From Batrachochytrium dendrobatidis JAM81 (Eukaryota > Chytridiomycota > Chytridiomycetes > Rhizophydiales), in NCBI RefSeq assembly GCF_000203795.2, contig NW_006281109.1, forward strand, positions 506,001-570,000: DNA of 64,000 nt, in the 5' to 3' direction. Within the stretch, counting starts at the first letter, position 1. Every line of letters starts with the position of its first letter. Below the pieces are notes generated by a model. The model was not told where the DNA came from and did not search any database. It saw nothing but the letters and a program-made list of their open reading frames with translations. Positions 1 through 13,475 of this stretch are shown here, piece by piece. The position numbers were made by a program, and so were the translations under genes.

Positions 1-3000
1 CTTCAACTGGAGAAATAGTAAACTCGTCACCAAGGGCATCTATACCTGCGAGCTTCCAGACTACAGGCATATGAGTAGGATTTCGAAGCTTGATTTCGCG
101 TCGCTCGCTCCGGCTAAGCAATAGCTTATCAAAGCTCAGTGTTTTTTTGTCAACCTCTAATTCTGGTTTAACTCCAATACACGATACTTTGAAGGAATAA
201 GGTTCTGGATTGTCTTTGACACAAATGATAAATATATCTTCAAAGTGGTTATTTGTCTTGGGATATGCCCATACCGACACTGACTGGGCCTGTAGTGGTG
301 CCAGATCCATTACTGCTGGTTCAAAGAAAAAAACCTCGCCCTTGGAGTCATTTCGCAGTGCAAAGGAAACTTTGGCTTCAAAACTGCTAGAATTGATAAT
401 GTTGAATATTGTCTTGTTTTCTGGAAATCGCTCTTGGTATTTTTCCCTTGATTTTGAAATCAGGAGCGGACCAAACTCATATTGGCCTATACTAGATATA
501 TACTCTCCATGAATGGCGATTTTTTCGTCCTTGTGTCTTCTCCATTTAGAAAACATTTTTTTAAAATCAGTATTGATGTGTGGGTATTGACAAAATCCAG
601 CACATTGAACTGAAAAATGGCCTCTCGCACCCACTGATTCAAAATTAAGGCTTTGTTCGAATTTTCCAATCTCTGTGGGTGAAAATTTGACGCAAAGTTC
701 CCTACTTTCCCCTGGATTAAGAATCCATCGAAATTTGGGAATAGTCTCCCTTTCAATATCTTCATCTTGCTCAGAAACCGTCTGTTTGATCTCATCTGAC
801 GGTTTAAGAATTGATCGGGTTCGACGTGAGTCTTGCTTTTGAGACTCGTATGTCTGTGATCTATTCAACGGCTCGGATTTGGTTGAACTAGCTGGCAAGA
901 TGATTGTATTTGTGGGAGCGGTGGTTGAACTTAAAACAGTATTTGCAGTTGTCGGATCAAATATAGGCTGATCACCATCGTCAAAAATCATACTTGAGGG
1001 TAAAAGTGTAAAGATTCGATTAGACTGAGGAATAAGTCGATCTTGTGGTAAATAATACACCTGCTCCAATACTGATGAGTGAGGTTGATCAAATGCTTCC
1101 TTGTAACCATTCTCGTCGTTTTGTGGATGAATGTACTCTGAAGCGGTTTTGAAAACAGAATCTTCATCTATGGAATTGACATTGATATCATGAAAATTAA
1201 CTGAAGGATCTTCCAATATATGTTGATCCATATCTGTACCAATTAACGAGATAGATTGAGGCAACGGACTAGCTAGCTGTTCAGCTACGCCAATTGTTTT
1301 TCCTGGCTTCATCTTTTTGTCGGCTACTCCCATGACAGTTAAAGGATAATTTTTAATAGCGGTAACAGATTTGTCACTATCTTTCATGATTCCATAAAAT
1401 GTCTCTAAAGTAGCAAAATAGGATTCGGTTCGTCGAAAGGTAATATCTGAAAGAAACGTATCTTCAGTGATACCAAAACGGCTCATGGCATCTTCTCCAG
1501 CTTCTTTTTCCGTAGAACTGGCATTTGCTCGATCTGCCTTTTCGCTAGCCTTTACTTCCTTTTCGTTAACACGTTCAAATCGCTCTCCAAGTGTCTTTCG
1601 AGGTCCTTTTGGAGAAGGTGGAACCTTGTTGGTTTTGACAATTCTCGTATCAAGCTTTCCTGGATGGGCTGTTCGTTCATGCTTTTCAGGCGCAAATGCC
1701 CGACCTGTTGGAGTTTTGCTTTTTTTTCGGCCTTTTAGTCTGCTATCTTCTGTTTTCCTATCACCAGGCTTGCAGATGGCATCTTCAAGATGGCATCTTT
1801 CAACTCGATGCCGATCTTCGATTTCTTTGGCACGTTTTTTGTAGATTCGCATTGCTAAATCATAACAAGTACGCTCTTGATCTCCTAGCAAATCATACTC
1901 ATCCTCGGATAGCTCTTTAATCTGTAGGGACTCCAATTCTTTTTCAGCAAACATACGCTGTACAACAACCTCTCTTTGTCTAATTTTGGACACATCCAGT
2001 CCAAAATTGAAAACAACCAATCGTCTGCCGTTTTCAGTCAAATAGCGCAAAAGTGTCTTCAAGAGTGAGATGCATCCAACAAATTTGGACTCTAGACCAT
2101 CAATAACAACCCCATGAGGGTGAATCTTGTGCTTTAAAATATCAAGTATCGTTTCTTCAGAAACTGCCAGATAGCTGTCATCTACCGGCTCAAGCAGCTT
2201 TGAGTCAGTATCCTCGTCCTTTCCATCCTTGCTGTGAAGATTAGTTCGGTCACGTAATTGAACCATAGAACTGTGATCATCGTCTTCAAAATTACGTCCA
2301 GATGTTCCTTCCTTACGCACATTGGCAGTATCTATATTAGTAAAGTTACTATGGAGTAAGGGAAATCTTAGCTCCAATTCTTCATCAATATTAATATAGT
2401 GCTTTCCATAAGTATTTGCAATACGCTTTGCTTGACAAGTACGACCGCTAAATGGTGGTCCATGAACAATAACACTGTAAATGGGATCAGTCATTGTAGG
2501 ACCAGAGGACTCTGGCATAGTAGATAAATGATTACTAATAGGCCCTTGATTGGTCAAGATAGCAAACCCATTTGAATTAGATTTGTGAGATCGTGCCGTA
2601 GCATCTGTCAATGACTCATGATCTGACGTATTTCCGCGTCGCAGAACTGAAGCAGCATCTATAGGATCGTCATTTTGCTCTCTGCGCTGTTGAGAAGATT
2701 GTGTAGTTATTGAAAATGTATGGTTAGGAGATGCTTGTAACGAGGGCTGAGTCAAAAACTGGGTTTGGTGCCCTTGGCTTTGTAGTTGCTGGTGGGATTG
2801 AAAAACACTGGTTGGGGCATGTCCAGCATTGGAAGGCGGGAAAAAATCTTGCATAGCCTTTCCTTCCGTAGGACTTGGAAGTGGCATTTCATAAAGTATC
2901 TCTGGTAGACTAGCTCCAAGTTCGCGAGCTGCCAGAAAGATTGGAGCAGCAGTATCACGGTGTACTTGGCGTAAAATATCCTCTTCCTCTTGAAACTGCT

Positions 3001-6000
3001 GATCAAAGTCGATAGCAACAATTTCTATTGGATACTTGATTCTATTGCAGATAGAAAAGCGTGAATAAACTCCATCCGAGAAAGGTTGTGCGGGACCTAC
3101 AGAAATAGTTTCAGGCTCAAATGTGATTATTGGACGGACTCCTGTTCCGCTCAATCGAAGCAATACTGATTTGCTGTTCATGTTTATTTTTATTGGAAAT
3201 GACATGGTAAAGCCACCTTTATCTCTTGGCGAAAAACAGACTTTAACGTGAATCTTATCTTGAGGAGATATACTTCCCTTGGAAGGAAACATTTCAAAAT
3301 TGCTTACCAAAGAATTTGAAACGTGCTTGTACTGCTTTTTGGTGCAAGCGTCATTGGTAGCAGACATATAGCTCCAATCACAGCTTACAGAACCTGGATT
3401 TGTAAACTGGATGGTTACAGTTTTACGGTAGCCACACACAACTTCTCCAAAATCAATACAGTCTTGTGATAGCTGAAGCTCTGGAGTAGTGATAGTAGCT
3501 CGAAGAAGAATTAAAACTGTTGCTCCACCAGAAATAGTAATAGGAAGCTCAATCTCGATCAAATCCGAAATGTGCTGCTTTGCATGAAATTGGATCAAAA
3601 GCTCGACCCCTTCGCCAGGAGATAAAGCCTTTACCTTTTCAGGCTCAAATGAAAACCCAGTACCAAAAAGTACTGATTTATCAATTTCCAGAATTGCTGT
3701 CTGATTTCCATTGTTGAAAATACGAACCGATTTCTGTGAGGTTGTATTGCGGATAATAATGCCATAGTCGCACACATACTTTGCCAGCTTAACATGTGAA
3801 AATTCTACCATAGTAATGGCCTTAAACTTTTTTGATATTTTTAATTGAAGCCATTTGTTGAAAAGTAAGATTGATCCAACAAATCGTGAGCCTTGGTTTT
3901 TCAAGTAGGGCATTTTTTGATGCGCTTCAGACGAGAGTTTATCAATCAGATCCCAAGTTTTTTCAATAAGAAGCAATAATTCTGTTTCTGCTTCGACATC
4001 CAAAGCCAAATTGTTTGCAGACTTTGATCGAATTTTTGAAGCAATCTCGTCAAATCGATGCTCTGTAGCGCGCGGCGCGTCAATGCTGAGTCTCGGAAAG
4101 CTACCTACACCCGTCACCTGAATCTCGATCGGTTCAAAATGGGCAATTTGTATATAAAAACAGCCGGTTGAAACTTCTGGTACACATGGACAATATCTCA
4201 CTAGTATCTTTTGCTTTCCTCGGGGAATAATGGTTCCTTGAGCAGGAGAAACCATAATCTTTGATGAAAATTGGGTGTCTGAAAAAACAGTTACAGTATA
4301 ATCAAATTGCACCAAGCCAGTGTTGGTCAGTACAATTTCTTGTTCTGATATACTTTGATAAGACTGTGTTCCATATGCAAGACAAGTCTTGTCAAATGAA
4401 AATGTGATGGCAGAAGCTTCTCCTTGTAGGGCCAGCTCATACTTTGGTCCACCCTCTACATCACACAGCGCCTTGATGTTAAATTTATCTGTAGATTGAC
4501 TGTAAAAATAAACTTCGACTTCTTGTTTTTCTCCAGGATAAAGCAATCCAAGAAGCGGTTGAATGTCAAACACCTGAGAAATTGCAGTTGGTAAATTTTG
4601 ACTAGAAGGATCGACAAAATACCATTGATAGTGCACCGGTAGTGTGGATGTGTTTACCATCCAAACTGTTTCTCTGTGTTCCTTTCCAATACCCACACAG
4701 CCAAACTTTAGTGAGTTTGCAGAAAAGGTGAGATTAGGAAAAGAAATGTCACTCTGAAGTTCAATTGCATCCTTTTGAGGATGCTCGCGATATGAAATTT
4801 GTAGCTTTGCGTTTTCTTTAGAGGATATCCGGTTTAGATTAAAAAGAGAGTCGTAGAAAACAGACACTATTGCAGACTCTTGTGGCTTTAAAAATAATGC
4901 CAGTGATTTGTTTTCCATGTAAAAAGGTTGGGGACATTTGAACGACATATGTAATGATAAAGCTGAGGTGTTTTTAAGAGCAAGCTTTTTTTCAATGGAT
5001 GTGAATCTTTCGTTGGTGGTGTAAACGGACAAAAACTTTAGCACATTTGGAGTCATCTCAATGAGCGGACTAACAAAGTTTGCAGTCACACTTGATTCAA
5101 AAATAATTTTTCGAGAAGGATCTTTTGGCAGCATGGCTTGGCAAATTAACTTTTCAGTGATTCTGGCTTCCTTGTTGAAATATCCTCTCAAATACACTGT
5201 CTGCTGAGTTCCCGGTTTCAGCACAAACCGTGGAGGAATAATTTCAAATACCTGACTAGACATCACATCCTGATTTCTAAATGCTTGAGTATGATTTTCT
5301 TCCCTAGTCCAGTGAATTGTTTGTGTTCGACGTCCTTTGTTGGTAACCGTAAACTGCGCAGAGCATTCACAATTACTGAACACGTTTGAAAAATCTACAT
5401 TACGGAGTCCTTCGTCCATTACTATGGTTGTTCCTTGACCTCGAGCAACCAGTTTCACTTCATGGATGCCATTAAACTGTACATTGATTTTGAGAATATC
5501 TGTGAATTTGACAACATCGTCTAGATGTGCGGTTATAGAAATTTCAAATTTCTGACCAGGTGAAATGGTTCCGCTTTGTGGATGGACAGTGAATACAAAA
5601 GAATCAGAGTGTATCGTGCATCGAAAATCTGCAAAAATAGGAGATTTGTTATGCAGGCAAAGGAGTAAAGGTTCTTTTTTCAAAACCTGAATTTTCCCCC
5701 AATTTAACTCATTGTTTGAAAGTTCAATGTTGGGTCCAATTCCGTTTGCCGTGATGTTCACCACCAAAGGAGAGCTTTCCCTTCCTTGTATATGGAATCC
5801 CACTGGAAAGCTAATTTGGCCCAGCTGCTTTATCAAAATTTTGATAGAGACATACAATGATGAATTGGGTTGAATCACACCAAAAATGGTATCTGACGTA
5901 TATGTGTATATGCTCTGTGCATCTTTTTCTTGATTGACAAGCTGAAAAGAAGCTGAAAAATTTGAACTGTTTACAAGCTTGATACTCTGATCATAGCCAT

Positions 6001-8962
6001 GACAAAGATAGCAATCTCCCAAGTCCATAAAAGTATCTACAATGTTGACCTAATTTTAAACAAAAATGAATCAATTTAACGAAAATGATAGGTTTGACTG
6101 TTAATAATATACCAAATACATAAACCAATTAAAAGCAAGATGATAGTTGGATTTAATGCATACTTCTGGCACAACGCATTCATAAAAAACGGGCAGGCGC
6201 ATCATATCTACTCCAACGTTTTCGATATCAACAAGCACTTCAAATGGCGCAGATTTTAAAGATCGAGAGTCTATATTTACAGATATATCAATGCTTGATA
6301 GCGGCTCTATCAAGGCACTGCTTGGATCTAATTGACAGTTGATCGCATTCAAGTCCTCATCGGGTATTATAAGTCGTAGATGAAATGACATGGGGATATC
6401 AGACGTGTTAAACAGGCGCAATGCTCGATTTTCAGAGAATCCGTATGAAATGCTACCAAAGTCTAAAACTGAAGGTTCAAAATGAAAAGTAGGTCCAATC
6501 ACAGTGCCTTTGAAGGACAATATTAAAGAAGCGGATGTACCCTAAAAATTTGTATTTTCACAAAATCACAAATCATTTACTATCAAATCAACTACAGTAT
6601 ACAGAATCGAAAAGATCAGTTTCAACTAAATATCAAACAAACCTCTAAACTCCAACAAAACTCTTCCAAAAAATTGCCAAGAATATTGGAACAGAATAGT
6701 ATAGAAATTACGCATTTTTCTCCAACACCAATACTGCCCTTGTTTGGTGTAAAGCTAAATTTAGAACCAAAAATAGTCTTGACGTCTTCCAAGCAGAAAT
6801 GGGTAGGAATTTCACCTTTGTTCTCCAAGATCACCTACAAAAGGCAGTTGAATGAGTGCTTGATTTATATCTTTACTAAAAATAAATACTTTAATAATGT
6901 GGTTTATATTTTCAACGTTACCTCGTAAGTATGCGATGTGTTGATGAAAATGTTGTCAAGATCAAGTAAATCGTAGGAAAACCTTGCAACTGGGCCAAGT
7001 GCCTCTCCCTAATCAAAAATATTGGAAAATCGTCAATGCATTGACAAAGTACTTGAACAAGAAATAAAGAAATCACCTTGAGCTGCAAAGGAAGTCGGGT
7101 TTCGCGGCCTTCCACTTGGCAATATGCAACAGCTTCGTGAATTCCAGCTATTAGGGGTGAAAACTGCACCTTTACTTCAGAATATGCACCTGGCCAAATA
7201 ATCCCAGAAAGTGGTTCTATTTGAAACACTGTGTTTTGGAACGAAAACGATTGGTTCTGGATAATGCGGGCACAGGTCTAAAATTCAATGATGCAGTGTT
7301 AATATCACCAAAATACAGTTTCAGCACTAATTTAAATATAATAGTACTTGCATTGTATTTTTGAGCAAGAAGAGATATATCAACCATGTCTGTTTTCGGT
7401 CCATCATCTTTTGTTGCTGCATACAGATCGCATTCTTTTCTTTGATCATTTAATGAATATAAAAGCTGTCGTTTTCGTTCATGTTGATCTTCATTCTCAT
7501 TTGCAAGTCTTTTCCAGATATAGCTTACCTGTTTCAATATAAACGAATCAAGATTGACAGTTTAGTTTTAATTGAAATAAATGTGGACATTTTGTTGGAT
7601 TCCAAAGCAGCAAAAAATTTACCATTGTATCTGATTTGTTAAATATTCTAATCAGTTTTGAAGATGCAAGAGTAATAGATGTATTTTCCATTCGAAGTAG
7701 GTTTTTTTCGAGTTTTACACTGATGTTTTCAGCAGTTCCTGTTAGCCGGATAGCAACAGTTTCTCCTGTGTGGAACGTGATGGTCAGAGATGATTCAAAA
7801 CTACCGCTTTTCTAGAATTACATAAACACAAGATTAGTTATTTAACCTCGACGTAATTTGCTAAATGATGAAAAACTGTATACCTTTGACAAAAAGCTGG
7901 CGTCCATCTGCATTGTTTGTCCAATTTCTATACAGCCCGTATTAGGCGTAATGGAAAATGGCCCATCAACCTTTACATCAAACTTTGCCAAAGCATTTCC
8001 AATGTTTCTAACCAAAAGCGTTTTGACTGACGAGTAGTTTACAGGACAATCGCCAAAAATAACGTCATCTGGAAGATCAAGAACACCTAGATCAAGAGTA
8101 TCCAATTAGCTTTTTATATTAACAAAACTTTCAAATTCGACAGATTCCCCTGAATGCTTAAACCAAAAAACGCACCTCGAGCACCAATTGTCTTGATTGG
8201 AAGTAAAAATTTCTCTCGCTCGGTAATACAAACAAGAGAATATGCATAGTCCACATTTTCCTCTGGTTTGAATTTGACAATAAATGAAACATCCATTCCC
8301 GGTGCAACTTTTCCTGAGCAAAGTGAGTTATTTTTCCAGCCATGCACTGAGAAATGGGGACTGTTTGTAGGCTCAATACTGATCCTTCGTGCACACTATA
8401 AAGTATATAATTTGATTTAAATCCACTCGTTTTAGTTTGTATTCTTTGTGGTAGACACACCCTGGCATCTTTAATAAGGCGCTTCTTTGATAGTCGAGTT
8501 TGTAAATCTTCGAGTAGATTACGCGTAGTTGCACATGGAGCGCGATGTATCTCGAGTAACAAGATACATTGCTCAACAATATATGGTGCAAAACACACCT
8601 CAACAAATAATTCATAGTAGAATAATGCATGTGTAAGAATACCTAAAGCATCAAGTTCATACCTTGTCCAAGTTTCTAAAATTAATCACCAATTCATAAG
8701 TTTTAAATGGCAGATAATTTTGAAGTGTAATATTTGAGGGCTCGGGACGAAACAGAGGACGGTCAAATGGAATATCAGTGCTACGAACAACAGACTCTTT
8801 ATCCCAAACCAATTCTACAATAGAACTTGTATGGGCATGGTCGATAATCTGTACTGGATTATTTTGGGGGTTAGGTAGATATTCTCTGATAAACTCTGAA
8901 GGTGTTTTTAAAGGGACTGATATAGACTCTATATCAGCCAATTCTATTGCTATGCTTTTCAT
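1..8962 (-). CDS. HYDIN: HYDIN, axonemal central-pair protein (N-terminal part, partial at left edge)
   Basis: Giant ciliary protein of the axoneme central-pair apparatus, built from repeated ASH/MSP-like beta-sandwich domains. Start is the ATG at 8962. Exons read: 8962-8663, 8395-8176, 8086-7884, 7811-7623, 7528-about 7348, 7277-7077, 7008-6922, 6834-6643, 6541-6164, then one uninterrupted exon from 6049 past base 1 (over 2,000 codons in one frame). The opening has LQNYLPFKTYELVINFRN, then ITEREKFLLPIKTIGARG and ILGNFLEEF, all typical of HYDIN. An adenylate-kinase-like NTPase segment sits near 2460-1900; its P-loop reads GPPFSGRT, with Arg where Walker A has Lys. ASH domains resume towards the left edge. 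The exon 5/6 junction is one base out of phase with canonical GT-AG splicing. About 2,650 residues are in the window; the family is about 5,000, so the C-terminal half lies outside. Identity is very secure from domain order and motif matches. Confidence 0.95.
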
Positions 8963-9132
8963 TTTGAAAATGAAGTTGCACAAAAGGGTTGAACGTGACG
9001 AAACCTAGACTGGCTAGACTAGTACGGAACTTCAGTGTTGGTAAAATTGCACGTGACATTTTTCAAATAGTTGAAATTGCTGTTTAATCGGTTCAAAAAC
9101 AACTTGAAATTGCTCAACCGGACTCCGTCAAT
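8963..9132. promoter_or_regulatory. Divergent promoter between HYDIN and the R3H-SUZ gene
   Basis: Only 170 bp separate the two divergent start codons, so it probably holds both promoters. It contains a CACGTGAC element at about 9050, a motif also seen upstream of several other genes here. No TATA box is obvious. Confidence 0.45.
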
Positions 9133-11106
9133 ATGGAGACTATTGATCAAGGTACCTCAAATAACTGGTACATGCCTGTACTAAATCCCTCTTACAGCTA
9201 TGTTTTATTCATGGATTATCTGGCAATGTAGATCTTGTCAGCCATTTCTATTATCTACCAGCGTTTACGCTGGGTTTCCTTTCATCTACTATGCATGCTT
9301 GACTATACTGTAAAATGGATATACAAAATATACTGATAACTATGTAATTGGTGGGTTTGATATATTTTGGAATAATTAGACAGTGCCAAAAACTCGCCCA
9401 TCTCACCACTATTGTCGGATCAATTACAGTCCATCTCATTGGAAGAACCCTCTATACAAAAACTCGCTGGGAATGCTCAAATCGACAATGCAGAAACATT
9501 TGCAGCATCTGCCTTGAATCTCTGCTCCTCTGCAGTCACAAGCAATAATTCAGACAATGAACTTTTTGATGTCGACCCTTTTGCTGCTGCTGCCGATGAG
9601 ATTGGGATCGACAGAGTACTTTATAATGCGTTACATGATCCAAAACAGCGGTTATTTATGTTGAAGCTTGAATTAGATTGTGAAAACTTTGTGTCTTCAT
9701 CCAGGCAAGTTTTTTGTAAATATCGGCTTATTGTATAGCCCAAATATATTGTCAGGTTTGAACTGGCTGGACTATAGATAATTGATATTATTGAGAGCCA
9801 AGACCATTCTCGTGCAAGCCTCATTTTATAAACTTTGTCTAATTATTGAATCTTATTAAATACAGCTCTGATATGTCAAGAACAATGGAGTATCCTAGTT
9901 TAAACTCGTTCCGTCGACTGATTGTTCATCGTGTTGGAGAACTATTCGGACTTGAAAGATACGTTGATACTCGTCGCCAAGCTATTATTCTTTCTCTAAC
10001 TGCTGACACAAAACTGTAAGGCATTTTTACAATTATGAGATGTACTTTTGAATTTTTGATGTTGCTTATAAATGGCTTTAAATAACTTTTATTTTTTCTA
10101 CAGTCCAAGTATTCGACTACGGGATATTTCTTACGAGCAAGTACAAGATCATGGGGATACTGGCGAGCAATCTAACCCATCGATTCAGATCATACCGCGC
10201 CATTCAAATATTCGAACACTCCAAAAGAAGCCAGAATCAAAGCAAGTTCGAAAATCAATCAATCCGCATTCACATGAAGAAACTAATGACGACTCAAAGC
10301 AAACATCCTTTCCATTTGCAAAGGCTGAAGCATTATCAATTAAAGAACGTGAAGCATTATATCAAGAGGCTCGAGCTAGAATTTTTGACGAAACAGAATC
10401 AAGTGATTTAGAAGCGACAACCAGTGACACATCCCAATCACGGCCAACCCCAAAGTACCAGGAACGCCAGTTCAATCCGCGACCTCCACGCCATATACAG
10501 ATTCGCCCAGCATGGACACCGCCCCATCCAATATTACTAGGGCCATATTTTGGCCCCACTGTTCCTGTAATGCCAATGTACCGACCACCTCATCATAGTA
10601 ACCCTATTTCTTTTCAGAACCAGCAGTTACCTCCGCACCAACGTGTTCAGCATATGCCTCAGCCAATCCCAGCTGATCAACGCTATCTTAGATATCCAGC
10701 GAACGGAACCCCCAGCATTCAGTACCCTTACTATAATGATTATTCTGGAATTCAATCCACATCTACTGATGGCTCTGTATATTATGTCAATCATGGACCC
10801 ATGTTGGCTTCTACGACATACCCCATTAACACCGAGGTAAATGGAGCATTCTATGAACCTGGCCGTGTTGCGCAACCATTACATGGATACCATGTACGAC
10901 CTTATATAAACGCTGGCTCTTCGTCCAATACACATATAAACTCTGCATCTTCTGGAAATCTTAAAAACAACAACACATCGACGAATATTCATTTTCCAGT
11001 ACAGCTTTCATCCCACCCACCAGTAACAGCTCCCCAACAAAGTGATATACAGAATAGCCAGTTTAAACACACTCAGGAAAAGTCCAATTTGGATAATCTT
11101 CAATAA
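9133..11106 (+). CDS. R3H and SUZ domain RNA-binding protein
   Basis: Predicted single-stranded nucleic-acid binding protein of the R3HDM1/ARPP21 type, about 498 residues. Exons: 9133-9151, 9380-9704, 9866-10015, 10104-11106; the total of 1,497 nt is in frame. The R3H domain lies at about residues 130-165, with the motif SFRRLIVHRVGELFGLERYV followed by VDTRRQAIILSL. A SUZ-like basic segment follows (residues about 240-260, ALSIKEREALYQEARARIF). The remaining C-terminus is low-complexity, rich in Pro, Tyr, His and Asn. Two oddities: exon 1 is only 19 nt, and intron 2 starts with GC rather than GT (CAG|GCAAGT at 9705). The first nearby GT would give a stop. R3H-SUZ proteins generally act in mRNA regulation; the specific role here is inferred. 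Confidence 0.85.
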
Positions 11107-11128
11107 ACACTCCACACGTTTTGTATAT

Positions 11129-13036
11129 CTAAAACATTGTTCGTAGCATTCTTGCACAAAATTTAACAAGTGTAGGAACACGTCTATTCCGTATTGTCTC
11201 AAGTTGCACATTTTTTGTATAGGATTGTAAATGTGCAAAATTCTAAAAATAACGAGTTAAATGCCAAGATATCATATAGGTGCTTAAAAATAAAGCAATC
11301 AACATTGCCTACCTGATTGAAACGTGTGCGTACAAGACTGTTTCTTGTAAAAAGATAGACTTGAGCTTCCATATCAAGCTCTAGAGATCGCTGGTTCATA
11401 TTTGATGAACCAATGGTAGTAACATACGGACTTTGTGGATCTGCATGTTGATACATCCACAAGCCTTTTGCGTGCCAAGTCCAATCTGCTCGGTAAAATT
11501 CAAAAATTCGTACCAAAGCCCATTTGTTGCGTTTGGAAAACTCCTGACCAAAAAGCCACTCGAGATAGCTATATGCAGCCGGAACAAATTTTGAAATGCC
11601 TCGAGAATTAAAGAATCCATTTGCCTGGATAAAATGCATGTAAGCAAGATTGATGATAGTATAGTCAATTTTCAAACATAAAACATTTGGAATAAATACA
11701 TACTTGAGGTGAAGAGCATAGTACTTCAATATCAGACTTGGATTGGTATAAAACATCGCGATATACACTGGGAAAATTAAGATAACCACTTGCAATCGAT
11801 ATATGATAGTCTGGAGCCTCACGCGCAAGGCTTAAAGCACATAGCATCGCCTTTTGGTCGTATCGAATTCCAACACATCCAAGTTGTAGTGCTGGGGCAG
11901 CAAAAGTACAACCATCTGAATCCGTCAAATTGTCTTTGAAAATAGTATTAAACTGATTTCTAAAAATCTGGGTTTTTTTTAGCCAGACTGCTGAAAAAGA
12001 CTCGAGAGTGTTGTGAACTCGATCAAGATACTCCTTGCGGGATTCGGAGATTTTTAAAGAAGCTTCACTTAAATTAGCGAGAGTTTGGATAAGCTCGGTA
12101 AAATATAATGCCATGTCTCCAGCCTTTCGAAACAAAACATATCTATCCTGTCGATTTGTAAAGTAGTCCTTACTAATATTGGCACTATTGATTTAATAGG
12201 GTTAGGAATCTGTATATTCAAAGTATCACAGGCGGTTTTCAAAAATAGTGTGTAGATATAGCATATTGGTGCATTATTACAACAATTAAATTGAATTTGT
12301 AATCTTTTGTTTAAAATGTAGTACTAATTGTGATGTGTCTAAACAATACACATTTGTAAATTGATTCAACTTACCCACTAATCAAAACATCGTCATCAAA
12401 TACATATGCCTTGATGTGTTGTAAACCAAAAATCTCATTGAATCGTTGTGGTACAATCCCCATCCATTTCCGTTTTGCTGCAGGTGACTTGTACAAGGAG
12501 ATCTGTACTTGATTAGGATAGAGATCGCGCAATGGCTCGAGTAAATTAACTGTGCTCTTGCCATTACCTTCTATTCGGCTTCCTCGAAAATAGTCAACCA
12601 ATACAATCAAACGAAGCTGAGAATTGGATTGTAAAGCCATGCGTAATTCTTCAATCTTGAATAATTCCACAAGATTCATGATATTTAAAAACAAGATTAG
12701 TCAGCATCAGAGTTCAAGTCAAGAGAATAATTGAATGCAGTTGAATAAACTCAGGCATGCGTTCAATATGTGCTCACTAAATCAGTCTCAGTTGTGCCAA
12801 TATAAAGAGAGGCCAAGACAATTCTACTGCGGGCAGTTTCGATACCTTTCTATGTAAAGTCAACAAAATGCCAATAAACCGGGCAGTTAATAGTTGGAAA
12901 CAGCCAAATCACAATGAATAAAAGTAATTGGTCCTACTTTCAAAGCTTCTCTAAACTGAGCTGGCTCATTAATAATATCAATAAAATCATGACTAACGGG
13001 AAACAATGGCAAGCAACTTGCTATGTCTGTAACCAT
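11129..13036 (-). CDS. PGS1: CDP-diacylglycerol-glycerol-3-phosphate 3-phosphatidyltransferase
   Basis: Mitochondrial enzyme that condenses CDP-diacylglycerol with glycerol-3-phosphate to give phosphatidylglycerophosphate, the first committed step to cardiolipin. Exons: 13036-12938, 12849-12778, 12655-12375, 12184-11704, 11624-11313, 11242-11129; 1,359 nt, 452 residues, close to family length. It belongs to the phospholipase D superfamily. The two catalytic motifs are visible: HIKAYVFDDDVLISGANIS in the first half and HAKGLWMY in the second. The conserved start CLPFPVS-like segment (ASCLPLFPVSHDF) and IGTTETDL also fit. A MITE-like repeat begins only about 10 bp upstream of the ATG, so it may form or disrupt the promoter. 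The gene is convergent with the R3H-SUZ gene, 22 bp apart. Confidence 0.93.
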
Positions 13037-13046
13037 TTATATCCAA

Positions 13047-13475
13047 TTACAACTGTATTCACGTAAAATGAAGTACCAAGAAAAGGGCCAAAATTCACAA
13101 TCGACCAGTCTTGTGAAATGATTGGTCTAAATTTACTGGATATTATCTGAGCAAATGTTCAAAGCAGTTTCAGCACATCTTTGATACTTGTCCAAACTTC
13201 AATTCTTTTTTACAAATACTCTGTGATGGTCATGTATAGTAGCATTCCCAATACGTTCAATCTTTGTTCTCTTGGACTAGATCGCAAACGTATCTGTCTT
13301 TAAAATGCAGCAAATGAGTTTGAAAAAATCAAAATAGTCAACCCCAATATATGAATTACAATCAATAAATCTGGTGGTCGTGCAATGTATGATTACAAAA
13401 AGTGGAACAAATGGTTGATTATTATTCATTTCAAAGCAAGATACAAGTGATTCAATTTACGCGAATATGGCTATA
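13047..13475. mobile_element. MITE-like element, copy 1 (about 430 bp)
   Basis: Left end TTACAACTGTATTCACGTAA, right end reading inward as the complement of ATTTACGCGAATATGGCT. These form imperfect terminal inverted repeats of about 20 bp shared with four other elements in this window. No coding capacity is seen inside. The right end overlaps the left boundary of the duplicated ataxin-2 segment. Flanks allow a TA or TTA target duplication but this is not certain. Confidence 0.6.

Noticed and set aside
8963..8983. HYDIN start at 8983
   Set aside because: That codon is TTG; the first ATG in frame is at 8962.
11199..11828. Long minus-strand frame spanning several PGS1 exons and introns
   Set aside because: Read-through of PGS1 introns; canonical GT-AG splicing gives the conserved enzyme instead.
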